From Streptomyces cylindrosporus (lineage in GTDB: Bacteria > Actinomycetota > Actinomycetes > Streptomycetales > Streptomycetaceae), in NCBI RefSeq assembly GCF_022698165.1, contig NZ_JALDAY010000013.1, positions 310,001 through 374,000 of the forward strand: DNA of 64,000 nt. Direction: 5' to 3'. The number at the start of each line of letters is the position of its first letter. Position 1 is the first letter of the stretch. Below the pieces are notes generated by a model. It saw nothing but the letters and a program-made list of their open reading frames with translations, had not been told where the DNA came from and did no database searches. Positions 50,741-59,809 of this stretch are shown piece after piece. Both the position numbers and the translations under genes were made by a program.

Positions 50741-51350
50741 TCAGGGGCTGGCCGGCTCGGGCTGGCTTCCGGTCTGGGCGGCGGGTGCGGCCGTCTCTGC
50801 TGCGTCGGGGGCGGTGTAGAAGACGGACGTGCCCTGCTTGGTGCGCTGAGCCTGGCTTTTGGCCACGAGTCCTTCGAGCGTGGTGCGCACGACGGTTGTC
50901 TTGATGGTGCGCCCGGGATGGGCCTGGCCCAGCGCGCTGGTGATTTCGGCGGCGGAGCGGGGTTCGCTCTGGCCCGCGAGGTGGTCGCGCACGAGGTCGA
51001 CGAGCGTGGGCGATGCCGACGACGCGGCCGGTGCCTTGGCCGCCGTCTTGCCGGTGCGCTTCCCGGCCGCGGCGGGCTGCTTGGCCGCCCCCGGTGCCTT
51101 CTTGCGGGCGGCGGGCACCGAGGCGGGGGATTCGGCTGTGGGCGCGGCAGCCGGCGCGGGGATACCGAGGGCCTGCTGGAGGTTCAGCAGGACCGTGTGG
51201 TCATGCTGCAGGGCAGTCAGCTGTGCCTGAAGTGCTTCGATTTCGCCGTTGAGGCGTTCTTGCTCCTTGAGGTTGCGTTCAAGATCACCCGGCCACCTGT
51301 GCGCTGTACTGCGAGGTCAACTCGGTGGTTGCGGCAGTGGTTTCGGACAT
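50741..51350 (-). CDS. Coiled-coil/winged-helix protein with one-base frameshift
   Basis: From ATG 51350: MSETTAATTELTSQYSAQVAG, then stop. One base over it continues GDLERNLKEQERLNGEIEAL QAQLTALQHDHTVLLNLQQALG (coiled coil), an Ala/Lys-rich linker (ARKKAPGAAKQPAAAGKRTG) and a winged helix (LVDLVRDHLAGQSEPRSAAE, TTVVRTTLEGLVAKSQAQR) to 50741. Removing one G in GGG near 51287 restores a 202-residue protein. Build resembles the IS-borne protein at 27244 (coiled coil then winged helix). Without the repair a shorter product from GTG 51118 is possible. Confidence 0.6.
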
Positions 51351-51623
51351 GCTGCTCACACCCCTTCCGGGCGTTGCGGGCCAGCGAGCATGTTGCTCGT
51401 GGCGTATGCGTAATCCAACGTGGGTGCTCTTCCGCCTGGTGCTGTGTGACCAGGAGCAGTTACTGCCGCACAGTTATGCACAGCGATAGTACGCAAGCCA
51501 CCTGCATTCTTCTCCGCCGCATGACCGAGACAGGGCAGGCAGGCCGATCCTGCGGCGGTCAGTGCGCAGACGAGCCCGCGGAGCCGGAGACGGGCCGGTG
51601 AAGGGGAGCTGCCGTCTGCGGGA

Positions 51624-52925
51624 CTACACCCACTTCGCCGCCGAATCCTGTGGCAGTGAGCCGTCCGCTCTGTCGTGGGAAGAGCCGATACGGTCCATCT
51701 GCTTCCAGGCCGGGAAGATCACTGGACAGAGCGTGGCGAGCAGATACACCCCGCCAACTGCCAGCAGTGAGAAGGGCAGGCCGGCCGAGTCCACGAGGAA
51801 GCCCGCGGCCAGTGCGCCCAGCGGAGTAACCAGCTGGACCGAGGCCGTGGTCGCGCTCAGCACGCGGCTGCGCAGGTCCTCCGGCACCGTCTCATAGGTC
51901 ACGGTGGCCATGATGGGGTTGAGGACACCGAAGGCGAGACCCTCTACCGCCATGATCATGGCCAGCGGGGTGAAGGTGTCGGTGAAGGCGGCCACCACGA
52001 AGCGCGGCAGGCCCCCGATGAGAAAGGCGATCGTGAACACGGGCCACCGCCGAAAGCGGCTGCCCACTGCCCCATAGACCAGCGCCCCCGTGAGCGCGCA
52101 GATGCCGAACGCCGCGTTCAGCAGACCGAGGTCGACGGCACCACCCAGCTCCTGGCGGGCCTGCACGGGCAGGAGCACGGCGCTCCATCCCTGGTCAAGG
52201 CCCCTGGTGACCAGTGTCATCAGGCACAGGCCCAGCAGCAGCGGCGTGGCCGCCACGAAGCGACACCCTTCGGCGAGGTCACGGCGGTAGGCACGCGGCG
52301 ACGCCGGCTCGGCCCGCCGCTGGGGCTGCGCCTCGGGCAGGCCACGCACTCCGAACGCGAACAGTGGCGCGGCCACGGCGAAGGTCGCGGCATCTACCAA
52401 CAGAACGTTCTCGGCTCCGAGTACGGCGATCAGCGCGCCTGCGAGAGCGGATCCGGTCAGCGCCGCACAGCGTGCCGCACCGTCATACAGCCCGGCAGCC
52501 CTGGCCAGCGGCATTGCGGCGCGTTCGGCGAGCGGGGGCAGCAGCACGCCGCGGGCGGTTTCACCCGGCGCACGGAACAGCCCTGTCATCGCCATCAGCA
52601 CGCACAGCATCCAGAACTGCAGGAGGCCTGCGAAGTGCAGCAGCGGGATCGGCGCAACGGCGACGGCGCAGGCGAGGTCCGAGGCGACACTCACGTGGCG
52701 TCGCCCCAGCCGGTCGATGACCGGACCGGTGACGAGCGCGGCGAGCACTGCGGGCAGCAGTGTGCAGAACGCGACGATCCCGGCTTTGGCGGCGCTGTGT
52801 GTGCTCTGCAGCACGAACCACGGCACGCCCATGTAGGTGAGGCAATTCCCTGCGATCGAAATGAAGTTGGCGGCAAGAACCGTTGCCAGCGGACGGCGAT
52901 CAGCCGTCCCGAGGTCTTCGGACAC
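51624..52925 (-). CDS. MFS transporter
   Basis: A 433-residue protein with about 12 TM segments: VLAANFISIAGNCLTYMGVPWF at the start, VIDRLGRRHVSVASD after TM2, and a large central loop (LPEAQPQRRAEPASPRAYRR). It belongs to the same exporter group as the protein at 2798 and probably exports small molecules. A nine-base inverted repeat (CGCCCACCG/CGGTGGGCG, 52951-52986) lies in its leader and may influence expression. Confidence 0.85.
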   Translation of the reverse strand: MSEDLGTADRRPLATVLAANFISIAGNCLTYMGVPWFVLQSTHSAAKAGIVAFCTLLPAVLAALVTGPVIDRLGRRHVSVASDLACAVAVAPIPLLHFAGLLQFWMLCVLMAMTGLFRAPGETARGVLLPPLAERAAMPLARAAGLYDGAARCAALTGSALAGALIAVLGAENVLLVDAATFAVAAPLFAFGVRGLPEAQPQRRAEPASPRAYRRDLAEGCRFVAATPLLLGLCLMTLVTRGLDQGWSAVLLPVQARQELGGAVDLGLLNAAFGICALTGALVYGAVGSRFRRWPVFTIAFLIGGLPRFVVAAFTDTFTPLAMIMAVEGLAFGVLNPIMATVTYETVPEDLRSRVLSATTASVQLVTPLGALAAGFLVDSAGLPFSLLAVGGVYLLATLCPVIFPAWKQMDRIGSSHDRADGSLPQDSAAKWV

Positions 52926-53239
52926 GACGGGGGTCTCCCATAAGGGGAAGCGCCCACCGTGGACGAAGCAGGTCAGCCGGTGGGCGAAGCGAAGTGGTCA
53001 GCGTCTGGCGCGCATGGCGAGGCGCACCGCGGTGCGGTGTTCACAAGCAGCGCCTCCAACACTTCGCCGGGATGACCACCCGGCACCTGCCCGCATTGTG
53101 ACCTTGGGTACCGGCCCTCCGCAACGACGATCCGCTGCAACGGGCGCGTTCACACGGGGAATTGATCGAGTTGCGCCCACGAGGACAGATCTGCTGACCG
53201 TCTGGATCTGGGGCGCCGTGCGTCAACGCGCTCGGAAGA
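52926..53239. other. Leader and intergenic region
   Basis: Holds the hairpin 52951-52986 upstream of the MFS gene and otherwise no gene that I can support. Confidence 0.45.
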
Positions 53240-53535
53240 AAACACCTACTCCACGCCGAGTCCATGTATCGCCGGTGGCACGACCAGGTCCGCGCCGGGC
53301 AGCGGCACCTCCAGGACTTCCGTGCCCAGGCGCTGCGCGCCACCGGGCACGTGCGGATGTACTCCTTCAGCATCGTGCCGGGCCTGCTGCAGACCGAGGG
53401 CGACGCGCTCGCCGTGCTCGGCATCGCCGCGGCCGTCCACGACCTGCCCGCCGACGACAGCGCGGCCGCCGCACGCGCCCGCATCCTCGCCTGGGCGCCG
53501 CGTGGGCGGACCGGGCACTCCATCTTGGCCTGGTC
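53240..53535 (+). pseudogene. DUF5753-type regulator fragment
   Basis: KHLLHAESMYRRWHDQVRAG, LQDFRAQALRATGHVRMYSF and IVPGLLQTEGDALAVLG match the start of the ligand-binding half (DUF5753) of Streptomyces XRE regulators. The HTH domain in front and the rest behind are missing. Confidence 0.6.
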
Positions 53536-53557
53536 TCAACCGCGCTGGGGTCGCTCG

Positions 53558-54430
53558 TCAGGCCCGTGGGGCGGACCGTACCGCGGTGATGATGGCGAGT
53601 CCGGGCAGTACGAGCGTGACTCCGGAGAGGGTGTAGGCCAGCGTCGGCGCCATGGATGTCCAGTGGTTCCAGGCAATGCCGACAACGCACCCGCCCGCCA
53701 CGGCAAGGACACCGCCCACCGTCACCGAGGTCTTGGCCGCGGTCTGCACGCGACGGTTCAAGACGATCTCGTCGCGCCAGTGCTCAGGCCATCCAGCTGC
53801 GGTCACTCCGTTGGGCAGCGGGGTGGGCGGTGGTGGTGTCTGGGGGAGGCGTTTCAACCAGACGAAGAGGATGACGCCCATGAAGGCGACGCCGCCGCCG
53901 TACACGAGCCCGGTGGCGAGGCCGTTGACGTGCCGCTCGAGCACCGAGTTGTTGAATCCGTCAGAGGACACGGTGACCATCAGCATCGAGAACTGCGCCG
54001 CGAAGAGGATCAAGCCACGGAAGAAGCGGACTTCGCCGTGCTGGTTGCGGTCGTAGGCCGGCAGGAGCCAGGCGAGTGCGACGACCACGATCAGGGCGTC
54101 CGCGGCGAGGATGGCTCCGGAAAACAGCTGCTCTGTGATGGCCCGGGGGCACACCAGCTCCCCGGCCGTCAGGGCATACAGGTACGACGCCGTCGCCAGT
54201 CCGATGAAGCAGGGCAGGAAGAGTTTCAGGCCGCGTGACGCGTGGCCGTCCCCGCCCGCGGGGTTCTTCTGTCCGATCACGGTGACCAGGCCGGCGAGGA
54301 CGAAGCCCGCCATGATGCCGCAGAAGGCGCTCATCGCCTCCGCGGAGGCGATGGCACTCCAGTCGATGCCGTCGGTGCCTAAGTTGCAGGTGTCGGGAGT
54401 GAAGTGGGTGGACGCCTCGAGAAAGGTCAT
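53558..54430 (-). CDS. Polytopic membrane protein, about 290 aa
   Basis: Seven or so TM segments, including AFCGIMAGFVLAGLVTVIG, KLFLPCFIGLATASYLYALTAG, ILAADALIVVVALAWLLPAY, GLVYGGGVAFMGVILFVWL and two at the end (VTVGGVLAVAGGCVVGIAWN, GVTLVLPGLAIITAV). The start at ATG 54430 is preferred; a GTG lies six codons upstream. A loop is Pro-rich (LPQTPPPPTPLPNG). Family unknown; no transport motif recognised. Confidence 0.65.
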   Translation of the reverse strand: MTFLEASTHFTPDTCNLGTDGIDWSAIASAEAMSAFCGIMAGFVLAGLVTVIGQKNPAGGDGHASRGLKLFLPCFIGLATASYLYALTAGELVCPRAITEQLFSGAILAADALIVVVALAWLLPAYDRNQHGEVRFFRGLILFAAQFSMLMVTVSSDGFNNSVLERHVNGLATGLVYGGGVAFMGVILFVWLKRLPQTPPPPTPLPNGVTAAGWPEHWRDEIVLNRRVQTAAKTSVTVGGVLAVAGGCVVGIAWNHWTSMAPTLAYTLSGVTLVLPGLAIITAVRSAPRA

Positions 54431-54582
54431 AGCGGCCGATAGTGACACCCCGGCACCGCCTGTACATCCGTATCAGCGCAATCGTGACGGTCCAACGAAC
54501 CCGACCGCACCAACCGCGTGAGCAAACCCAAGGCGGTCCTGGGCAAGCCTGCGTTGTCGGTGGCGGCTGCGACGCTGATCGG

Positions 54583-54738
54583 ATGAACGGCGATGAGCAG
54601 CTGCTGAACGGCCGCGTCTACGGCGCCGACCACGATGCCCCTCATCCTGGCCCGCTGTCGCACCGGACCTACGCCGCCCTGGTCGGCGGGCCGCTGGACG
54701 GTCTGCTGCTGGACATCCACGGGTGGCGGGTGGCGGGG
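54583..54738 (+). pseudogene. N-terminal fragment of a small Streptomyces protein
   Basis: MNGDEQLLNGRVYGADHDAP and YAALVGGPLDGLLLDIHGWR look coding; the frame then enters the antisense of the ASCH gene, so the 3' end is lost. Confidence 0.45.
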
Positions 54739-54747
54739 TCGGTCACG

Positions 54748-55107
54748 TTAGTCGGCTGGGGGCAGCGTGATTTTGATGGCGAGGGCGCCGAGGGCTTCTT
54801 TCTCGGGCGGGTAGATGGCGCGGATGGTGGTGAGTTGTTCGTCGCGGGTGGCGGTGGGGTTGACGTTGGCGGGTCCTTCGCCATCGAGGAGGGCCTCGAA
54901 GTCCGGATACTCCCTGACTCGTTCGACCTGGACGTCGCAGGTCTCATCGCTGCCTTTGATGCGGAAGCGGATGGTGTCGCCGGGGGCGAGGTCGGTGAGG
55001 TGGGGGTACTTCACCCGTACTTCGATGGTCTTGGTGCCGGCGGCGACGAGGTCGAAGTACTGCCGGTAGAGGTTGAGTTCGCGGAGGCGGGGAGTGCTGT
55101 CGGTCAT
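54748..55107 (-). CDS. ASCH-domain protein
   Basis: A 119-residue protein: RELNLYRQYFDLVAAGTKTIEVRV, DLAPGDTIRFRIKGSDETCDVQVERVREYPDFEALL. The K(T/K)IEVR motif after a helix and the following GD.I.F beta strands are the ASCH fold, related to PUA and expected to bind RNA. Its start overlaps the stop of the aminoacyl-tRNA-synthetase-like gene (ATGA), linking a probable RNA-binding protein to that enzyme. Confidence 0.8.
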   Translation of the reverse strand: MTDSTPRLRELNLYRQYFDLVAAGTKTIEVRVKYPHLTDLAPGDTIRFRIKGSDETCDVQVERVREYPDFEALLDGEGPANVNPTATRDEQLTTIRAIYPPEKEALGALAIKITLPPAD

Positions 55108-56225
55108 GGTGCGGGGATGCTCCTGGGCGCTGGTGCGTTGATCAGGCGGCCGATCTCGGCCGCGGAGTACGAGCGGAAGAAGTGCCGGGGATCCGACAGC
55201 AAGGTCCGGGCTACGGCGAGGAGTTGATCGGCGTAGTCGGTGACGCTACCGGGCCACTGCCGGGTGTCGAGCATCCAGTCGGCGGCGCCGTCGGGCAAGG
55301 GGGCGCGGCCTTCGCGGATGAGGGACTTGGACAGCTTCGCGCCGGTGTGGGTGACGATCTGCGGGCAGAACAGGCGGGCGGGGAGCTGGGCGCGGGTGAG
55401 GCCAACGGCCTGGAGGGCCTCGTCGACCAGGAGGGAGCCGAAGATCCAGTCGCCGCCCTTGACCATGACGTGCAGGGTGGCGCCGGTCGGTGTGCTGGTG
55501 AGGGCGAGTTCCTTGACGAGGTTGCGGTAGAGGGTGGCCAGGTCGAGGTAGCCGCCGGCGGCGGGGGTGATGTCGGCCTGGTAGGGGCCGTGGTGCAGGC
55601 AGACGGCGGCGACGGTGGCGCTGTCGCGGTCGGTGAGATGCACGCTGGTGCGCTCGGCGTGTTTCTCGGCCCAGCCGCAGCCCGGGCGGGGGCATGGGAT
55701 GCGCAGGTGCGGAGTGCCGGTGGAGGGCGCGAGCCACCAGCGGGCGGCGTCGAGGCGAGGCAGCAGACGCAGCCAGGTGCGGCGGAAGTGCTCGCCGGCC
55801 TGCTGCCGGCTGTAGGTCTCGACGCAGTAAGGGATACCCAGGCGTCGCGACAGGGCCGTGAACAGGGGCCGGTACAGGGCGCCGACGAGGTCGGTCAGGG
55901 CCTTCTCGCCGAGGGCCTGGGCGTAGGCGCGCTGATAGCAGTGGCCGCTGGCCGGGTCGGTGGCCAGCTCGTAGGGGGCGTTGTCGAGGGCGTGGAAGAG
56001 GACCTCGGTGGGGATGCCGAAGCGGTCGCGCAGGCGGCCGGCCAGGGCGAAGGCGAGGGATTGCACGAGGGAGGTGCCGATGTGCGGGGCGCCGTTGATC
56101 TGGGTGCCGACGGCCAGCACGATCCTCTCGGGCGCGGTGGCCAGGATGCGGGGCGTCAGGACGTCCTCGGCGCGCAGAAGGGCGTTGGCGAGGACGGTGT
56201 TGGGCGAGACGGGATCGATCGTCAC
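55104..56225 (-). CDS. Class I aminoacyl-tRNA-synthetase-like protein
   Basis: From GTG 56225 the 373-residue protein shows NGAPHIGTSLVQSLAFALAG (HIGH motif at 48-51) and HTGAKLSKSL (KMSKS-like motif at 297-301), so a class I catalytic core. Between them are a possible metal site (CPRPGC, Cys178/183, and CLHHG, Cys209) and VKGGDWIFGSLLVDEAL. The layout recalls archaeal-type LysRS-I, but the protein is shorter and seems to lack a separate anticodon-binding domain. Possible roles are tRNA charging for a peptide or modification pathway, or non-tRNA aminoacyl transfer. It overlaps neighbours on both sides, so it is in one operon with the ASCH gene. Confidence 0.75.
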   Translation of the reverse strand: MTIDPVSPNTVLANALLRAEDVLTPRILATAPERIVLAVGTQINGAPHIGTSLVQSLAFALAGRLRDRFGIPTEVLFHALDNAPYELATDPASGHCYQRAYAQALGEKALTDLVGALYRPLFTALSRRLGIPYCVETYSRQQAGEHFRRTWLRLLPRLDAARWWLAPSTGTPHLRIPCPRPGCGWAEKHAERTSVHLTDRDSATVAAVCLHHGPYQADITPAAGGYLDLATLYRNLVKELALTSTPTGATLHVMVKGGDWIFGSLLVDEALQAVGLTRAQLPARLFCPQIVTHTGAKLSKSLIREGRAPLPDGAADWMLDTRQWPGSVTDYADQLLAVARTLLSDPRHFFRSYSAAEIGRLINAPAPRSIPAP

Positions 56226-56710
56226 GAGGTCCCCTCGGAGTCGGGTGGGGGGTGCTGCTGCGGCCGGCGGGGTGTCTGCTCTGGGCGGCAGGCGTCGGCG
56301 TGGCTCTCGTCCCTGGCCACGGCGGTGTACGGGTGCTGGAGCGCGGTGCGCAGGGCGTCGGAGTCGGTGAGGGTGTCGTCGTCGGGCAGCTCGCACCATC
56401 CGCCGAACCAGTCGTCGAGCAGTTCCAGGCCGGGCGCGACGAGCCAGGAATCGCTGGAGAGGTGCCGTACGGGCAGCCCGTCCCAGCAGGCGGCGGTACC
56501 GGTCGGGACGGCGTAGTAGAGGCAACTGTTGGGCTTGTCGTACAGGACGGGGCCGACGCAGGCCCCGGTGCCGCGCAGATAGGCCAACGCCAACAGGCCC
56601 ATCTCGGCGCAGGTGCGCACGACGTCCCAGCCGTCGCCGACCTTCAGCAGCCGTAGTCCCGGCACGTCGCCGGCCAGGGGGGCGCTTCGCAAGGCGTCAC
56701 GCACCGACAT
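56222..56710 (-). CDS. Small protein, same family as the gene at 6632
   Basis: A 162-residue protein; CLYYAVPTGTAACWDGLPV and SSDSWLVAPGLELLDDW align with the protein at 6632-6994. A Pro/Gln-rich tail (PRRPQQHPPPD) follows. The ATG overlaps the stop of the upstream gene (TGATG) and its stop overlaps the next start. Function unknown. Confidence 0.65.
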   Translation of the reverse strand: MSVRDALRSAPLAGDVPGLRLLKVGDGWDVVRTCAEMGLLALAYLRGTGACVGPVLYDKPNSCLYYAVPTGTAACWDGLPVRHLSSDSWLVAPGLELLDDWFGGWCELPDDDTLTDSDALRTALQHPYTAVARDESHADACRPEQTPRRPQQHPPPDSEGTS

Positions 56711-57126
56711 CACGTATCCCCCTGCTGCTGGAAGCTCAGGCTTGCGCTTGGCAAAGAGGCGGATCGCGGGGTCGGCGTGAGAGGACGGACCACGATCAGA
56801 CGGGCGCCCGCCGCTGTTACCTGCCGCTTGCGCTCGGCCCCAAGGCTCCTGGGGCCGAGGTGGCTGAGGGCCGGAACGATGGCACCGTAGGTGTCAGGAA
56901 GCTCGAGGGCGTCGAGCAGGCCCACGAAGGCGGGGGAGCGGATGACAACGCTGCGGTCGCGTTCGGTGAAGACCGCGCACAGGGCCAGTTCGTGCCGGTC
57001 GCAGTATGCGGTGAGGCAGTCGACGAGCGCGGCGTGACGGGGCAGCCCGCCGGTGACGTGACGTAGGTAGCCGAAGACGGGCGGGAAGGTGACGGGGCGG
57101 CGTTCGGTGATGAGTTCGTCGTCCAT
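56710..57126 (-). CDS. Hypothetical protein, 138 aa
   Basis: From ATG 57126: MDDELITERRPVTFPPVFGY. The centre, YCDRHELALCAVFTERDRSV, and VIRSPAFVGLLDALELPDTY, GAIVPALSHLGPRSLG, has a resolvase-like rhythm (helix, strand, acidic turn, helix), and ends ERKRQVTAAGARLIVVRPL. It may be a degenerate Rossmann-like recombinase relative without the catalytic Ser. First gene of the four-gene operon toward 54748. Confidence 0.6.
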   Translation of the reverse strand: MDDELITERRPVTFPPVFGYLRHVTGGLPRHAALVDCLTAYCDRHELALCAVFTERDRSVVIRSPAFVGLLDALELPDTYGAIVPALSHLGPRSLGAERKRQVTAAGARLIVVRPLTPTPRSASLPSASLSFQQQGDT

Positions 57127-57245
57127 GCCCACAGCGTCGGCTGGCGCCAACGGCCTCGAAATGGCCTGCTGTTGTACTTCCGTTGCACTTCCCGCCCCAT
57201 GCCGTCACCGAGAGTGCTTCCATACGTGACGGAGGGAGGTCAGCC

Positions 57246-58289
57246 GTGGTCAGCGTGCAGCAGTGGAGTGGCAGGGAGGCGAGCGCCCTGCGCGCTGCGC
57301 TGCGCATGAGCACGCGCGCCTTCGCCGAGCACCTCGGTGTCGCCCTGCGCACGGTCGCGAAGTGGGAAAGTCTCGGCACCGAGACGCAGCCCCGGCCGGA
57401 CACCCAGGCCATCCTCGACACCGCCCTCGCCCGCGCCGACTCAGCAGCCCAAGCCCGCTTCGAGACAGCGCTGTTCCCCGACCGCAAGAGCGCGCGGCCG
57501 GCGGACTACGAGACCTGGATGGAGGACATCGAGCGCGCTGTCGTGTGCATCAGCCGCCAGGACTTTCCTTTCGCCTCCACCCTGTTGAACCGCTGGCTTG
57601 GCAGCCGTGCACCCCATCAACTGGACGACAAGGGCCTCTACTTGTACGGCCGATCCCTCGTGCTGCTCGGCGACCTCCAGCGCGATCAGGGCGCCATCAT
57701 CGGTCCGCTCTCCGCCCGGCACTCCTACCTGACCGCCCGCGGCATGTTCACCGAGCTCGACATCCCGCGCCGGGTGGCCCAGATCGAGCTGTCCCTGGCT
57801 GTCGTCCAGGAGATGTCGGGCCAGCTGGAATCCTCTGCCCGCCGCTACGAACTCCTCGCCGCCGACGAGCGCTTGAGTCCGCGCGACCGCGCCAGGGCCC
57901 GGCTGTGGGTGGGCACGGCGCTGAGCAAGGAGGGCAACAACGCGTACGCCACCGGCGTCATGGCCGAAGCCACCCGCTCCTTCGAAGACCTGGGCGAGCC
58001 CGAGGACTGGTCGGTCGCCCACCAGAAACTCGCCCTGGCCCACCGCGGCGGCGGCGACCTGAAGCAGGCCCTGCACTACATCGACATCGCACGCACCACC
58101 GGCACGGTCGACTCCCCGATGCAGCGGGTGCGACTGGACACCGCGTACGGGCACATCCTTCTGTCGGATACGGCGACCCGCAATGATGGGCTGTCCGTCC
58201 TCGACCAGGCGGCACAGGTGGCCCGCCAGTACGGGCTGAGCCACCAGCTGCGCAGCATCGAGGGCATCCGAAAGGACCAGCAGGGATGA
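57246..58289 (+). CDS. HTH regulator with TPR-like C-terminal domain
   Basis: GTG 57246 follows GGAGG at a good distance. The 347-residue protein starts with an HTH (ALRAALRMSTRAFAEHLGVALRTVAKWE, residues 12-40) and continues with a TPR-like helical domain (YLYGRSLVLLGDLQRDQGAI, RARLWVGTALSKEGNNAYAT, AHQKLALAHRGGGDLKQALHYIDIA). This is the standard Streptomyces HTH-TPR regulator. It diverges from the operon with the synthetase-like gene, and its stop overlaps the YdcF-like gene, so it may control both. Confidence 0.8.
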   Translation: MVSVQQWSGREASALRAALRMSTRAFAEHLGVALRTVAKWESLGTETQPRPDTQAILDTALARADSAAQARFETALFPDRKSARPADYETWMEDIERAVVCISRQDFPFASTLLNRWLGSRAPHQLDDKGLYLYGRSLVLLGDLQRDQGAIIGPLSARHSYLTARGMFTELDIPRRVAQIELSLAVVQEMSGQLESSARRYELLAADERLSPRDRARARLWVGTALSKEGNNAYATGVMAEATRSFEDLGEPEDWSVAHQKLALAHRGGGDLKQALHYIDIARTTGTVDSPMQRVRLDTAYGHILLSDTATRNDGLSVLDQAAQVARQYGLSHQLRSIEGIRKDQQG

Positions 58290-58975
58290 GCCAGGGAGTG
58301 CCAGTGCCCCAGCACGAACAGCGCCAGATCACCGACGAGCAGTTCCACGACGCCACGCTGATCTGGAACTACCACCAGATGGGCCACAAGCAGCGGCCCT
58401 GCTCGGCGGCGATCGGCCTGGGCAGCCACGACCTCGGCGTCGCCACCGCAGCCGCCGACCTCTACCGCGCCGACCTCTTCCCCGTCGTGGTGTTCACCGG
58501 CGGCAACAGCCCCACCACCCGCGCCCGCTTCCCGCGCGGCGAAGCCGTCCACTACCGCGAGCACGCGCTGAACCTCGGTGTCCCGGACGAGGCGATCCTG
58601 GTCGAGCCGCAGGCCGCGAACACCGGCCAGAACATCACGTTCTCAAGGGAGTTGCTGGCCGAGACGGGTATCACGGTGGATTCGCTGCTGCTGATCTCCA
58701 AGCCCTACATGGAGCGCCGCTCCTATGCCACCTGCCGCAAGCTGTGGCCCGAGGCCGAGGTCGTCTGCGCCTCCGAGCCGCTGGAGTTGGACGACTACAT
58801 CAAGTCGATCGGCGACGAGAAACTCGTCGTCGACATGCTCGTCGGCGACCTGCAGCGGGTGATCGAGTACCCGAAGCTCGGCTTCGCCGTCGAGCAGGAC
58901 GTACCGGGGGATGTGCATGACGCTTACCAGCGCCTCTTGGGCGCCGGCTTCGACAGCCGCCTCATCGACCGGTGA
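58286..58975 (+). CDS. YdcF-like (DUF218) protein
   Basis: A 229-residue protein: GLGSHDLGVATAAADLY, FPVVVFTGGNSPTTRARF, EAVHYREHALNLGVPDEAIL VEPQAANTGQNI, LLISKPYMERRSYATCRKLWP. The TGG...E(A)...A...GV....I..E..A.NT..N pattern is the YdcF/DUF218 family, a Rossmann-type fold of uncertain activity (some bind SAM or act on envelope polymers). No TM segment here, so cytosolic. It is coupled to the HTH-TPR gene (ATGA). Confidence 0.8.
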   Translation: MSQGVPVPQHEQRQITDEQFHDATLIWNYHQMGHKQRPCSAAIGLGSHDLGVATAAADLYRADLFPVVVFTGGNSPTTRARFPRGEAVHYREHALNLGVPDEAILVEPQAANTGQNITFSRELLAETGITVDSLLLISKPYMERRSYATCRKLWPEAEVVCASEPLELDDYIKSIGDEKLVVDMLVGDLQRVIEYPKLGFAVEQDVPGDVHDAYQRLLGAGFDSRLIDR

Positions 58976-59003
58976 GTCACCCCGCGTCGGTTCGCCGGGC
59001 GGG

Positions 59004-59717
59004 ATGTGCGCGATCCATCAGCCCAACCTGTTCCCCCGGCTGTCCACGCTGGCCAAGCTCTATGCCGCGGACCGGTGGATCGTCCTGGACGACGTCCAGT
59101 TCACCCGGCGCGACTACCAGCACAGAACCCGCCTCGCTGCCCTGGACGACCCCGCCACGCAGCAGTGGCTCACCCTCCCGACCCACCTTCCCCACGGACG
59201 GCCGACACTGATCAGCCAGGCCAGGCTGGCTGATCAGCGCCGCTCACACCGAAGGGTCGAACTGCTCGTACGCCAGTACTACCGCCGCAGCCGCCATTGG
59301 GATGCCGTCCAAGACGTCCTGAACGCGGTCCTGGACACGCTGGACGCCTCAGCGCACGTCGCCGACTCCGCGAGAACATCAACGATCGCCCTCCTCACCG
59401 TGCTGGGCTGGTCAGGCGACGTGCGGGACAGCAGCGACATCCCGACCCGGTCCGGGCGTTCTGAGCGGCTCGCCGATCTCGCAGCAGCCACCAACAGTGC
59501 CCACTATCTATGCGGCACAGGAGGCCTGCGCTACCTCGACGTCGGCCCCTTCGACGTTCACGGCACCGTCGTGCTGCCCTTCCACACCCCGAAGAAGGGC
59601 CCAATTTGGCAGCAGTCCCGCAGAATCAGCAGCCTCTGGGCATTGAGCAGCATCGGTCCCGCGGAACTGGCGAACCGACTGGCAGCACTACGGGAAGCCC
59701 ACCAGACGGCCACATGA
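59004..59717 (+). CDS. WbqC-like protein
   Basis: A 237-residue protein starting CAIHQPNLFPRLSTLAKLYA, then IVLDDVQFTRRDYQHRTRLA, WLTLPT, and VLGW, LCGTGGLRYLD near the end. The (A)IHQP(N/E)(L/Y)FP...D..(V/I)(L/I)LDDVQF..R.(Y/W)..R motif is WbqC. WbqC-family proteins are associated with glycolipid and natural-product modification as putative N-acyl or aminotransferase helpers; the reaction is not settled. It follows the YdcF-like gene by 28 bases. Confidence 0.8.
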   Translation: MCAIHQPNLFPRLSTLAKLYAADRWIVLDDVQFTRRDYQHRTRLAALDDPATQQWLTLPTHLPHGRPTLISQARLADQRRSHRRVELLVRQYYRRSRHWDAVQDVLNAVLDTLDASAHVADSARTSTIALLTVLGWSGDVRDSSDIPTRSGRSERLADLAAATNSAHYLCGTGGLRYLDVGPFDVHGTVVLPFHTPKKGPIWQQSRRISSLWALSSIGPAELANRLAALREAHQTAT

Positions 59718-59754
59718 GTAACCAGACAGCCCCAGAAGAGAAACCCTTCCTATA

Positions 59755-59809
59755 TTGTCGGCGACGCCTCAAAAGTGATCCAGAATCACTTTTGAGGCGT
59801 CGCCGACAA
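59755..59809. terminator. Perfect 25-base inverted repeat
   Basis: The arms 59755-59779 and 59785-59809 are exact reverse complements around a five-base loop (CCAGA). It starts about 40 bases after the WbqC-like stop and is AT-richer than its surroundings. A terminator is the simplest reading; length and perfection also fit a mobile hairpin or a recombinase site. Confidence 0.6.

Noticed and set aside
55182..56516. 444-residue forward ORF
   Set aside because: Antisense shadow of the synthetase-like gene.
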